From Acidimicrobiia bacterium (lineage in GTDB: Bacteria; Actinomycetota; Acidimicrobiia; Spongiisociales; UBA5794), in assembly GCA_030066875.1 (NCBI GenBank), contig JASJAS010000041.1:1-45284 (forward strand): a DNA stretch of 45,284 nucleotides. Reading direction: 5' to 3'. The position numbers were made by a program, and so were the translations under genes. Below the pieces are notes generated by a model. It searched no databases. It worked only from the letters and a program-made list of their open reading frames with translations, and was not told the origin of the DNA. This document shows positions 1 through 7,104 of this stretch, in pieces (position 1 is the stretch's first letter; each line of letters opens with the position of its first letter).

Positions 1-58
1 GAGGTATTACCTCAACGGTTTTCAAGACCGTCGCCTTCGTCCGCTCGGCCATCCCTCC
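1..58 (-). tRNA. tRNA-Ser (anticodon TGA), 3' part outside window
   Basis: Read on the minus strand the gene begins GGAGGGATGGCCGAG, a typical serine tRNA acceptor and D-arm start. It continues to the anticodon stem-loop with loop CTTGAAA, which gives anticodon TGA. The start of the long variable arm is present, but the T arm and 3' acceptor strand lie before base 1. It is one of three tRNA-Ser genes in the first 2.3 kb. Confidence 0.9.
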
Positions 59-78
59 AGATCAACACTCCCTCTCCC

Positions 79-309
79 GGCAGAGGGAAGTGCTCACGAA
101 TCGGAGCAAGAGAGCCCAGCGAACAGCTGGGCCTCTCGCCGCGGAGAGAGTGGGATTCGAACCTTCTCCGCGATCTCACGACCACAACAAAGGGCCAAAC
201 CGTCACCTCTCACCCGAGCCCATGGGCAGAGGGAACTGCCCACGAATCGGAGCAAGAGAGCCCAGCGAACAGCTGGGCCTCTCGCCGCGGAGAGAGTGGG
301 ATTCGAACC
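79..309. repeat. 85-bp direct repeat (79-163 and 225-309) holding a tRNA-Ser 3' end and hairpin
   Basis: Bases 79-163 recur at 225-309, offset by 146 bp, with two mismatches near the left end. On the minus strand each copy holds the T-loop and acceptor 3' strand of a tRNA-Ser, followed by a GC-rich hairpin (GCCCAGC...GCTGGGC) that probably ends transcription. The right copy belongs to the intact tRNA-Ser(CGA). The left copy has no tRNA body in front of it, so it is a tail-plus-terminator duplicate. No integrase is nearby. The rest of 59-287 holds no credible gene. Confidence 0.8.
141..171 (-). repeat. Orphan tRNA-Ser T-arm/acceptor minihelix, copy 1
   Basis: On the minus strand this 31-nt stretch reads GCGGAGA, then AGGTTCGAATCCCAC, then TCTCCGC. 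The outer seven bases pair and the T loop TTCGAAT lies inside. It looks like the top half of a serine tRNA folded on itself, without D or anticodon arms. A copy with one mismatch lies at 2398-2428 in the opposite orientation. It could be a tRNA remnant, an old attachment site or a small RNA decoy; the sequence alone does not decide. Confidence 0.55.
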
Positions 310-376
310 CACGGAACCCCATAAGAGATTCAACGGTTTTCGAGACCGTCGCCTTCGTCCGCTCGGCCATCTCTCC
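288..376 (-). tRNA. tRNA-Ser (anticodon CGA)
   Basis: The acceptor strands GGAGAGA and TCTCTCC pair. The anticodon loop is CTCGAAA, giving CGA. A long variable arm typical of serine tRNA is present and the T arm is GTGGG-TTCGAAT-CCCAC. Length is 89 nt with discriminator G, and CCA is not encoded. A GC-rich hairpin follows at about 256-283 and is a likely terminator. Confidence 0.95.
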
Positions 377-430
377 ATTGCTGCCGACGGGACCGCCGAC
401 CGGCGGATTGTAACCAGTCCCGCGATTGAC

Positions 431-883
431 TCATCGGCGGGCGGAGAAGAACTCTTCAAGCAGTTTCTGCGCTTCTTCTTCTCGCACCCCTGCGACCAGA
501 TCACACCTGTGGTTGAGGCGTTCGTCCTGTGGGATGTTAAAAAGACTCCACGCGGCGCCGGCCTTCGGGTCGGGAGCGGCATAGACGATACGGTCTATAC
601 GGGCCCAAACAGCCGCCATCGCACACATCGCACACGGCTCCAGGGTTACGACGAGGGTGTGGCCGTCAAGACGCCAATCTCCCCGCGCCTGGGACGCAGC
701 GGAAAGCACCAGCATCTCGGCGTGTGCGGTGGCATCCCCCAATTCCTCGCGCCGGTTGTGATTTGCGGCAACCAGCGTGCCGGCGGAATCAAGCAACACT
801 GCCCCGATGGGGACATCGCCGTGGTCCAAGGCCAAGCGAGCCTCGGCCAAGGCGTGGTCCATTGCGACGGTGAAGTCGGTCAT
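431..883 (-). CDS. tadA: tRNA-specific adenosine deaminase TadA
   Basis: The 150-residue protein is a zinc-dependent cytidine/deoxycytidylate-deaminase fold enzyme. It converts A34 to inosine in the tRNA-Arg(ACG) anticodon. The zinc-binding and catalytic motif HAE is at residues 54-56 and PCAMC at 83-87, and length is normal for bacterial TadA. The ATG start lies exactly six bases after TACGCT with no Shine-Dalgarno sequence, so the mRNA is probably leaderless. It sits beside tRNA-Ser genes, a neighbourhood common in actinobacteria. Confidence 0.95.
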   Translation of the reverse strand: MTDFTVAMDHALAEARLALDHGDVPIGAVLLDSAGTLVAANHNRREELGDATAHAEMLVLSAASQARGDWRLDGHTLVVTLEPCAMCAMAAVWARIDRIVYAAPDPKAGAAWSLFNIPQDERLNHRCDLVAGVREEEAQKLLEEFFSARR

Positions 884-889
884 ACAAGG

Positions 890-895
890 AGCGTA
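890..895 (-). promoter_or_regulatory. -10 box for leaderless tadA
   Basis: The minus strand reads TACGCT, then six bases, then the tadA ATG. This places the expected transcription start on the start codon. No convincing -35 box was seen. Confidence 0.4.
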
Positions 896-957
896 ACCAG
901 GTGGAATACCTGATCCAATGGAGGGTCTGGTGGGGTTGCGGGATCGGGCGCAACTCT

Positions 958-963
958 TAGGGT
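958..963 (+). promoter_or_regulatory. Possible -10 box for the CPBP gene
   Basis: TAGGGT ends six bases before the ATG, which fits a leaderless start. The same bases could act as a weak ribosome site (AGGGTGAA), so the reading is uncertain. Confidence 0.25.
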
Positions 964-969
964 GAAGTC

Positions 970-1764
970 ATGGCACAGGGGACCAGCACAATCGGGGGTC
1001 ACCGAGCCAGACGGGTCGCGAACTGGCACCTGCTCAGCGCACTCCTGGCGTTGATTCTCGCTCCGCTGGGCGCGGTTCACTTCAGCCTGGCAGCAGTGGC
1101 CGCGGCTCTCTCCCTGGCTGTTGCCGCTCTCGCAGCCCGCACCCGCTCCTGGCCCACTCTCCGCCTTGCTGCCTTTGCTGCGATCCTGGCGTTGGGGACT
1201 CTGGCCAAGGCTCCCTTGACGATTTGGATCGGCGTCGCCCTGTTGGCGGTCGCAGGTGTGCGGTGGCGCGGCCTAATCCCGGAGACCGGTTGGTTGCCAC
1301 CGGGAAGAGTGACCCGAGCCGCCTGGTGGCTCAGTGCCGCCACGGTGGTGGTCGCAGCTGTGGCCCTTACCGTGTGGGCTCATTCGACCAATAGCTTCGG
1401 GGGATCGACAGATGAGTTGGCCGAGACGCTGCGCGACTCTCCGCGTACTTTGCTCTGGGTTGGTGGGGCCGGTTTCGTCTTGATCAACGCGGTCGCCGAG
1501 GAGATTGCCTACCGACGCATCGCCTATGAAGCCGCCTTCTCGATACTTCCGCCGAGCGCAGCAATCCTGCTGCAGGGAATCGCTTTCGGTGCAGCGCATG
1601 TCGCCGGCTTCCCCGCTGGATTGCTTGGTGTTGGTCTTGCCACCGTGTACGGAGTCACACTCGGAGCGCTGCGGTTCATGACCGGTGGGATGCGCCTGCC
1701 GATCCTGGTGCATATCGCGGCGGATGCGACCATTGTCACGCTCTTTATCACGGTCCTGCTCTAG
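970..1764 (+). CDS. CPBP-family intramembrane metalloprotease
   Basis: A 264-residue polytopic membrane protein with about eight hydrophobic segments. The C-terminal half carries the CPBP/Abi (CAAX-protease-like) signature: EEIAYRR at 177-183, GAAH with histidine 210, and HIAAD with histidine 248. These glutamates and histidines form the proposed metal-binding active site within the membrane. Bacterial members are linked to prenyl-protein processing, bacteriocin immunity or regulated proteolysis, but the substrate here cannot be read from sequence. It is divergent from tadA and stands alone. Confidence 0.88.
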   Translation: MAQGTSTIGGHRARRVANWHLLSALLALILAPLGAVHFSLAAVAAALSLAVAALAARTRSWPTLRLAAFAAILALGTLAKAPLTIWIGVALLAVAGVRWRGLIPETGWLPPGRVTRAAWWLSAATVVVAAVALTVWAHSTNSFGGSTDELAETLRDSPRTLLWVGGAGFVLINAVAEEIAYRRIAYEAAFSILPPSAAILLQGIAFGAAHVAGFPAGLLGVGLATVYGVTLGALRFMTGGMRLPILVHIAADATIVTLFITVLL

Positions 1765-1776
1765 CCAAGTCCGACA

Positions 1777-1861
1777 GGCAGGAACCTGCCCGATTCCGCT
1801 ACGCAGAGTTCGGCTACCGACAGCTCGGGCCTCTGGCCCGAGCAGCCGCCTTGCAGGCGGC
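1777..1861. terminator. Three consecutive GC-rich hairpins between CPBP gene and SRP RNA
   Basis: Three perfect inverted repeats follow one another: GGCAGG-AA-CCTGCC (1777-1790), GCTCGGGCC-TCT-GGCCCGAGC (1823-1843) and GCCGCCT-TGC-AGGCGGC (1845-1861). They sit between the stop of the plus-strand CPBP gene and the 3' end of the minus-strand SRP RNA, so they probably stop transcription from both sides. None is followed by a T tract. Confidence 0.6.
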
Positions 1862-1915
1862 CGTGCACCCGCCGTCGGATGGAATGCATCCGGCGCAATC
1901 CGGGTGGTTGACTCC

Positions 1916-2013
1916 AGCCAGGCTGTCCTACGGCACCCGGGTGCTAACCGCTTAGGGCTGCTTCCTTCCGGACCTGACCCGGTTCACGGCGCCCCGCCGC
2001 GCAGGACCCGGCC
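1916..2013 (-). ncRNA. ffs: Signal recognition particle RNA, small bacterial type (4.5S)
   Basis: The minus strand contains GGTCAGGTCCGGAAGGAAGC, the conserved apical domain that binds Ffh. The flanks close a long hairpin: GCCGGGTCCTGCG at the 5' side pairs with CGTAGGACAGCCTGGC at the 3' side. At about 98 nt it is the short form without an Alu domain. It guides ribosomes making membrane and secreted proteins to FtsY/SecYEG. The ends are taken from the pairing and may be off by a few bases. Confidence 0.93.
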
Positions 2014-2032
2014 TTCATCATCAACACATCCC

Positions 2033-2108
2033 GGTGCTAGACCCGGAAACACGTCACCCTCGGGCGGGGATTCGGTCCCGCATGAGAGGGTTTCGGGTTC
2101 AGGGCACC
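2033..2108. other. Unexplained 76-nt extended hairpin upstream of SRP RNA
   Basis: Nested inverted segments close one long stem: GGTGC (2033) with GCACC (2104), ACCCG with CGGGT, ACCCTC with GAGGGT, and an apical GCGGGG...CCCGC stem with loop ATTCGGT. It starts 20 bp upstream of the SRP RNA 5' end and overlaps where its promoter would lie. I recognise no RNA family. It could be a separate small RNA on either strand or a leader processed from the SRP transcript. The rest of 1862-2178 shows no gene. Confidence 0.45.
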
Positions 2109-2178
2109 CCTAGTACCCCACCTAGCACGGCACCGGCAATGGTAACCAGTTGCCGTGCTGCTAACTTCACGAACTCCA

Positions 2179-2269
2179 GGAGGGATCGCACAGTCTGGCC
2201 TAGTGCGCGCGCCTGGAAAGCGCGTAAGCGGGGTGACTCGCTTCGTGGGTTCGAATCCCACTCCCTCCG
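2179..2269 (+). tRNA. tRNA-Ser (anticodon GGA)
   Basis: Acceptor strands GGAGGGA and TCCCTCC pair. The anticodon loop CTGGAAA lies in a GCGCG stem and gives GGA. A long variable arm follows, then the T arm GTGGG-TTCGAAT-CCCAC. Length is 91 nt with discriminator G and no encoded CCA. A strong hairpin terminator follows within seven bases. Confidence 0.95.
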
Positions 2270-2275
2270 CATAAC

Positions 2276-2310
2276 GCAAGAAGACGGACCCTGTCGGGTC
2301 CGTTTCTTGC
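2276..2310 (+). terminator. Terminator of tRNA-Ser(GGA)
   Basis: GCAAGAA and ACGGACCC pair with GGGTCCGT and TTCTTGC around a TGTC loop, with one bulged G. The descending arm contains TTTCTT. This is the clearest intrinsic terminator in the window. Confidence 0.8.
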
Positions 2311-2397
2311 ATCAGAAACGAGGATTCGAGCAACGCCCACTGCCCACGAGCCGGCGCTTGAACTCCACTATCGGCCCACAAACGTGTGGGACCGATG

Positions 2398-2428
2398 GCG
2401 GAGAAGGTTCGAATCCCACTCCCTCCGC
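2398..2428 (+). repeat. Orphan tRNA-Ser T-arm/acceptor minihelix, copy 2
   Basis: GCGGAG, then AAGGTTCGAATCCCACTC, then CTCCGC. It matches the minus-strand copy at 141-171 at 30 of 31 positions. The last 24 bases of the neighbouring tRNA-Ser(GGA) locus (2248-2271) are repeated exactly at 2406-2429, 158 bp away. No tRNA body precedes it. Confidence 0.55.
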
Positions 2429-2449
2429 AACTCAGCACCCCAGTCCCCG

Positions 2450-2455
2450 TACACT
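2450..2455 (+). promoter_or_regulatory. Possible -10 box for the SLH protein gene
   Basis: TACACT lies 28 bases before the ATG and predicts a leader of about 22 nt. The same hexamer precedes the 2-hydroxyacid dehydrogenase gene. No clear -35 was seen. Confidence 0.35.
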
Positions 2456-2483
2456 TCAGCACACGCGAGGAACCGGGGTTCTC

Positions 2484-3548
2484 ATGGCACGACGGACGCT
2501 GACACTTTGGGCGATCACACTGCTCGCGGTCGCACTGGTCGCCCCCGTCTCTGCGAGCCACAACTTCTCCGATGTTCCCGATGGACACACCTTTCACACC
2601 GACATCGCCTGGCTGGCCGACGTCGGGATCACCCTGGGCTGCAACCCACCAACCAACGACATGTACTGCCCCGGCAACAACGTCACCCGCGGCCAAATGG
2701 CCGCATTCCTGGTACGCGCCCTCGAACTCACCGACAGCGGCACGGGCAACTATTTCACCGACGACGACGGCAGCGTCTTCGAAGACGACATCGACAAGCT
2801 CTACGTCGCAGGCATAACCCAAGGCTGCAACCCACCGACCAACGACATGTACTGCCCCGGCAACAACGTCACCCGCGGCCAAATGGCCGCATTCCTGAAC
2901 CGGGCTCTCAACGAGCCACCGGCAATGGTCACCGACGTCGTGGCAACGCTCAGCGGCGGCAGCGGTGAGATCGACGTGTCATGGACCGGTGCCGTCGAGC
3001 CCGACGTGGTGACCTACAACGTCTGGTACAGCTTCGAGCCCGGAGCAGCCAAGAGCCTCCTCACCGACATCTATTTTGGACCTGCGTTCAGAGCCCCCGA
3101 CCGGATATACGTCACCGACTTCCCTCGATCGCTCACCAGCGGCAAAGACTGCTACCAGGTCAGCGCGGTCGACAGCGGTGGCCTCGAGGGTCCCCGTTCG
3201 GCTGAGGCGTGCTTTGACTCCACGCCCGGGCCACCCAGCCAGGTCATGAACGTCACGGTGGGTCTTGGCGGCGGCAGCGGAGAGGTCGATGTGTCGTGGG
3301 ACCCGGTCCCCGAACTGGATGTTGATCACTACAACGCCTACTTCAGCGAGCAGCCGGGCGGGCCGTACGGCCTCGTTCTGGAGCCGTACTTCTTCGGGCC
3401 GGACACCAAGCCCGGCGGGCGGATCTTCTTCATCGATTGGCCCGTCGCACAAACCGATGGCGAGTCCTGCTACCTCATTTCGGCGGTGGATCTGAGCGGC
3501 AACGAGGGCCCCACGTCGGTCGAAGCCTGCTTCGACTCCGGGGGCTAG
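2484..3548 (+). CDS. Secreted SLH-domain protein with two fibronectin-III-like domains
   Basis: A 354-residue exported protein. Residues 1-25 form a signal peptide (MARRTLTLW, hydrophobic core, cut near ASA/SH). Residues 28-137 carry two S-layer-homology-type repeats, each containing GCNPPTNDMYCPGNNVTRGQ; the paired cysteines could form disulfides. Residues 142-354 hold two Fn3-like beta domains, both starting near GGGSGE(I/V)DVSW. The ATG at 2484 was chosen over the longer ORF because the signal peptide starts there; upstream is tRNA-locus DNA. A role in cell-wall anchoring or adhesion is inferred from the domains. Its stop overlaps that of the convergent menG. Confidence 0.88.
   Translation: MARRTLTLWAITLLAVALVAPVSASHNFSDVPDGHTFHTDIAWLADVGITLGCNPPTNDMYCPGNNVTRGQMAAFLVRALELTDSGTGNYFTDDDGSVFEDDIDKLYVAGITQGCNPPTNDMYCPGNNVTRGQMAAFLNRALNEPPAMVTDVVATLSGGSGEIDVSWTGAVEPDVVTYNVWYSFEPGAAKSLLTDIYFGPAFRAPDRIYVTDFPRSLTSGKDCYQVSAVDSGGLEGPRSAEACFDSTPGPPSQVMNVTVGLGGGSGEVDVSWDPVPELDVDHYNAYFSEQPGGPYGLVLEPYFFGPDTKPGGRIFFIDWPVAQTDGESCYLISAVDLSGNEGPTSVEACFDSGG
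2637..2897 (+). repeat. 75-bp near-perfect repeat within SLH gene
   Basis: Bases 2637-2711 recur at 2823-2897 (offset 186) with a single mismatch, encoding the second half of each SLH repeat. Even silent positions match, whereas the first halves of the repeats differ. This suggests recent duplication or gene conversion. Confidence 0.9.
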
Positions 3549-4171
3549 GTCTTCTCCAGGACGACCCCGTAGACAAACCCGAGCGGTCCCATGCGCCACA
3601 GCGCCACCCGCCGCAAGGGCGTCTCGGCAAACATCTCCTCCGGTGGCGGCAGTTTGTCGAGCGACTTGTGCAAATAGACGTACTCCTCGCGGGCCCGAAC
3701 CGCAGCACCCACCAGCGGGAGGGTCACCGCCGACCCGGCACGATGAACTGCGGCCAGCCGTTTGTGCCTGGGCCGTCCCAACCCGACGACACCGAGCCTG
3801 CCTCCCGGACGCAGCACACGGGCGACCTCGGCGACGGTTTGCTCGACTGAATCCAGGTTCCGGAACACATACGCACTGAAGACCGCGTCGAACTGGTTTT
3901 CAGCAAAGGGGAGCCGCTCTCCGACGCCCACAAGACATCGTTCAGCGTTGTTGTGCGCCAGCATCTCCTGCGAAGGATCGAGAGCGACAACCTCGCGATC
4001 CCCAAACACAGGGTTGGCAGCTCCGGTGCCGCCGCCGAGGTCCAGTATGCGACCTCCGGGTAGCAGCTCGACCACCCGCTGCCGCCACTTCTGTTCCTGG
4101 CCAAGCGACAACAACCGGTTGACTGCGTCGTACTTGCCGGCGATGTCGGCGAACACCGACCCGTTGCTCAA
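3545..4171 (-). CDS. menG: Menaquinone biosynthesis C-methyltransferase (MenG/UbiE family)
   Basis: A class I SAM-dependent methyltransferase of about 208 residues. FADIAGKYDAVNRLLSLG is the characteristic UbiE/MenG N-terminus. DLGGGTGAA is SAM-binding motif I, and the segment FDAVFSAYVFRNLDS follows. It would methylate demethylmenaquinone, the last step of quinone synthesis at the membrane. The ORF-track entry runs on through serS in another frame. I start at TTG 4171, two bases after the serS stop; GTG 4156 is an alternative. It is the last gene of the serS run, and its stop overlaps the SLH gene stop. Confidence 0.85.
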   Translation of the reverse strand: MSNGSVFADIAGKYDAVNRLLSLGQEQKWRQRVVELLPGGRILDLGGGTGAANPVFGDREVVALDPSQEMLAHNNAERCLVGVGERLPFAENQFDAVFSAYVFRNLDSVEQTVAEVARVLRPGGRLGVVGLGRPRHKRLAAVHRAGSAVTLPLVGAAVRAREEYVYLHKSLDKLPPPEEMFAETPLRRVALWRMGPLGFVYGVVLEKT

Positions 4172-4173
4172 GA

Positions 4174-5421
4174 TCAGCCGATCGTCTCGAAACCGACGTA
4201 ATCCCGCAACCCCTCCGGAACCACGATGGTGCCGTCGGGCTGCTGGTAGTTCTCCACAATCGCGATCAGCCAGCGCCCCATGGCGATAGCGGTCCCATTG
4301 AGGGTGTACGCCAGCCGGTTGCCGCCATCGTCCCGGAACCGGATCTTGAGCCGCCGCGACTGGTAATCCGTGGTGTTCGAAGTCGAGGTGATCTCCCGGT
4401 AGCGACCTTGCCCCGGAAACCACGCCTCGATGTCGTACTTCTTCGCCGCCGACGCACCCAAATCCCCCGCAGCAATGTTCATCACCCGGTATGGGAGCCC
4501 CAGTCCCTGCACCAACTCCTCCTCGCGGGCAAGCAGAAAGTCGTGCTCGTCTTGCGCCGCGTCCGGGTGGACGAACGAGAACATTTCCACCTTGTCGAAC
4601 TGGTGGACTCTGAAGATGCCCCTGGTGTCCTTGCCGTAGGTGCCTGATTCTCTGCGGAAGCATGTCGAGAATCCGGCGTAGCGCAGCGGCAACCGCTCCT
4701 TGTCGAGGATCTCGTCGGTGTGCATCGCCGCCAGCGAGACCTCGGAGGTCCCCACCAGATAGAGATCGTCGTCGGCCAGGGCGTAGACCTGATCACGGTC
4801 TCCGGGAAAGAAGCCTGTGCCGTAGAGGGCCTGGTCGCGAACCAGTACAGGGGGCACGACCGGCGTAAAGCCGTGAGCTTCCAGTTTGTCTAGCGCATAG
4901 TTGACCAGGCCGAATTCGAGCCGGACCAGTGGTCCGAGAATGTAGCCAAACCGGCTTCCCGATACCTTGGCAGCACGCTCTACGTCGAGGAAGCCATGTC
5001 GTTCTCCCAGTTCGACATGATCGAGGAATTCCCCGGTCTTAGGCTCACCCCACCTGCTCAGCTCTTCGGCGTCTTCTTCCTCGGTGCCTTCGGCCGCGGT
5101 TGGATCGACCAGGTTCGGCAACGAAACCCAGATGTCGTTGAACTCCTCGTCGGATGCATCGGCCTTCGCCAACGCCGTCTTGTATGCGTCGGAAAGCTCC
5201 CCGGCGCGGGCAATGGCGGCTTCCCGCTCATCCCCTTGCGCCTGCGAAATAGCCTTGCCGGCATTCTTCTGTTCCGCCCGAATCTCTTCTGCGGCAGTTC
5301 GCTCGGAGCGGCGACGCTCGTCGAGAGCCACCAGAAAATCGAGGTCCAGGTCGATGCCGCGCCGCTGTAGTGATGCAGCCACCGTGTCGGGATCGGACCG
5401 AAGGATGCGTGGATCAATCAT
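4174..5421 (-). CDS. serS: Seryl-tRNA synthetase
   Basis: A 415-residue class II aminoacyl-tRNA synthetase that charges tRNA-Ser (and tRNA-Sec where present) in the cytoplasm. Residues 1-105 form the predicted N-terminal coiled-coil arm that grips the long variable arm. The catalytic core contains TSEVSLAAMHTDEIL, the motif 2 region FRRESGTYGKDTRG, and the motif 3 region with LNGTAIAMGRWLIAI. Length is normal. It overlaps the upstream DUF4446-type gene by four bases (ATGA), so translation is probably coupled. Three tRNA-Ser genes lie within 5.4 kb. Confidence 0.97.
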   Translation of the reverse strand: MIDPRILRSDPDTVAASLQRRGIDLDLDFLVALDERRRSERTAAEEIRAEQKNAGKAISQAQGDEREAAIARAGELSDAYKTALAKADASDEEFNDIWVSLPNLVDPTAAEGTEEEDAEELSRWGEPKTGEFLDHVELGERHGFLDVERAAKVSGSRFGYILGPLVRLEFGLVNYALDKLEAHGFTPVVPPVLVRDQALYGTGFFPGDRDQVYALADDDLYLVGTSEVSLAAMHTDEILDKERLPLRYAGFSTCFRRESGTYGKDTRGIFRVHQFDKVEMFSFVHPDAAQDEHDFLLAREEELVQGLGLPYRVMNIAAGDLGASAAKKYDIEAWFPGQGRYREITSTSNTTDYQSRRLKIRFRDDGGNRLAYTLNGTAIAMGRWLIAIVENYQQPDGTIVVPEGLRDYVGFETIG

Positions 5422-5879
5422 GATCGCGGCAGGTTACCGCTGCTCGCCCTGGTGACCGCGGCCTTCTCTTCCGGGGAGAGTTCCTCGACCCCAATGAAGT
5501 CACGCACTTCCTTGGTGAATACCCGCACGTCGAGCCGGCCCACCAGGATCGAGATGACGATCCCATCCCCCTCGGAGCTGAGCAGAGCGATTGAACGTGA
5601 CATGTTGCCGGCGATGTCACCGAACGCGTCGTAGTTGACAACCCCCGTGTGGACGATGGCATGAGGTATCAAGTGCTCGACCGCCGCCAGCCGCGGCTCG
5701 AAGGCGTTGGCTACTGCGTCGAGCCGACCGAGTTCGTTGTCCACTCCGCGGAGGATGTTGAACACGTTCTCGTCAGCCGGAACCGAGTTGAGTCTTCTGC
5801 GGAGGCTATAGAGCTGGATCGCAAGCACCAGTGCGATCAGCAATGCCACGATTGCCACAATCAGAGCGACTTCGATCAT
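5418..5879 (-). CDS. DUF4446-family membrane-anchored protein
   Basis: A 153-residue protein with one N-terminal membrane helix (residues 3-23), a short coiled-coil-like linker, and a globular domain with VNYDAFGDIAGNMSRSIALL and GDGIVISILVGRLDVRVFTK. That pattern matches DUF4446, a conserved family of unknown function in Gram-positive bacteria. It overlaps both serS downstream and the membrane protein upstream by four bases, so the three form a tightly coupled operon. Confidence 0.8.
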   Translation of the reverse strand: MIEVALIVAIVALLIALVLAIQLYSLRRRLNSVPADENVFNILRGVDNELGRLDAVANAFEPRLAAVEHLIPHAIVHTGVVNYDAFGDIAGNMSRSIALLSSEGDGIVISILVGRLDVRVFTKEVRDFIGVEELSPEEKAAVTRASSGNLPRS

Positions 5880-6889
5880 TCCGCGTTCCTCTTGAAGACC
5901 AGGGACCAGGTGTTGTCATCGGTCACGTCGTCCACGCCTTCTTCCAGCGACGCTACCGCGGTAATGGTGTACACCGCACCAGGCTCGGGATCCAAATCCT
6001 CGAACGTCAGAGTTTCCGATGCGCCCGGTTCGATAGACGGAATCACCTTGCCTAGTGGAGCAATCTGCTCGGCTGACGCGGTCCGGCGCATGGTGATGAC
6101 GAGGCTCACTCGCTCCACCACCACGTTGCCGGTGTTGCTCACAGTCACTTCCAAGGCGAAGTCTTCCGAGGCCGGTATGGCATACACACCAGCGGCCCCT
6201 TCGCTGACGGGCTCGGGGATTGTTGTCGCGATGACGGCGACGTCGCTCAACTCCGAAAGGGTGCCAAGGCGACGGAGCCGTTCGGCGATCACCGTAGCGT
6301 TGTAGAGCGCGGCGAACTCGTCCTGCGTATACGTGAAGACAGGGAACTCCATGGGCACGAGTTCCTGGTCGAGCCGGGCGACGCTGTCGAGCACGCTGAT
6401 GTACGCCCTGTCACCAAGCTGGAGCAACTCGAAGGCAGCACCTAGCTCATCGTCTCCGGACAGGTCACCCTCTTCCGCATCGAGCACCGCGGTGATGGCA
6501 TCATCCAGTGAGTCGATGGCGTCGTCCCAAGCCTCGACGGCGACGGTCATTCGCCCGGCAACCTCGGCGATCGATCGGGTCACGACCGCTTCCCCGAGAG
6601 TTCGGCGCGCGTCGTTGGCCTCAGCAGCAAGCGTCTCCAATCGCTGAATCACCTCGGGGCGCTCCTCTTGGCCGAGCCCCTGGAGGAGAGTGCCCAGTCG
6701 CTCCGCCATCTCCGAGTGCCGGGCGGCCACCGATTCTGCCGTGGACAGATAGTCGATGCTTTCCCGTCGTTCCGTGCGGTAACGGACCGCGAGCGCGACG
6801 ACACCGACGATTAGCAGGATGAGGACGAGCACGGCCAAGGTGCGTCGCCGTCGCGACCGTCGAGGCGGCCGATAGTCGGAATATGCCAT
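5876..6889 (-). CDS. Membrane-anchored extracytoplasmic protein of unknown function
   Basis: A 337-residue protein, not recognised as a named family. A basic N-terminus (PPRRSRRRR) precedes one membrane helix at about 18-40, giving an N-in topology. Residues 45-190 are alpha-helical and acidic, with coiled-coil character. Residues 230-337 look like a beta-sandwich adhesion or CARDB-like domain (ALEVTVSNTGNVVVERVSL, then IEPGASETLTFEDL). It heads the operon with the DUF4446-type gene, serS and menG. Confidence 0.7.
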   Translation of the reverse strand: MAYSDYRPPRRSRRRRTLAVLVLILLIVGVVALAVRYRTERRESIDYLSTAESVAARHSEMAERLGTLLQGLGQEERPEVIQRLETLAAEANDARRTLGEAVVTRSIAEVAGRMTVAVEAWDDAIDSLDDAITAVLDAEEGDLSGDDELGAAFELLQLGDRAYISVLDSVARLDQELVPMEFPVFTYTQDEFAALYNATVIAERLRRLGTLSELSDVAVIATTIPEPVSEGAAGVYAIPASEDFALEVTVSNTGNVVVERVSLVITMRRTASAEQIAPLGKVIPSIEPGASETLTFEDLDPEPGAVYTITAVASLEEGVDDVTDDNTWSLVFKRNAE

Positions 6890-7104
6890 GTGCTGCGGGC
6901 CTAGCTGGGTGCAGTGTGGTCAATCCACCGGTGGTGGCGCGGTTCGCTGCTGCCGTCTCCAGCGCGTGTGAACCGCGAAGTCGGAGTATGGCATTTGGTG
7001 GCTGCAAGCGGCGAAAACCTGGCCAGCTCCTGGCTGGCTCCAGGCCGGAACCACTCCCGGCCGACGTGGTCTCGGCGGAAATGGCTGCGGCAGACCCGGT
7101 TCTG

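Noticed and set aside
141-171. A fourth complete tRNA-Ser gene
   Set aside because: Only the T loop and acceptor region are present; no D or anticodon arm could be found upstream on that strand.
94-913. ORFs of the ORF track over the tRNA-Ser genes and opposite tadA
   Set aside because: They cross structural RNA genes or lie antisense to tadA, and their translations look random.
2037-2882. 281-residue minus-strand ORF across tRNA-Ser and the SLH gene
   Set aside because: It runs through a tRNA and a terminator, and its repeats only mirror the SLH DNA repeat.
4172-4663. N-terminal extension of the menG ORF
   Set aside because: This part lies out of frame inside serS and has no methyltransferase features.
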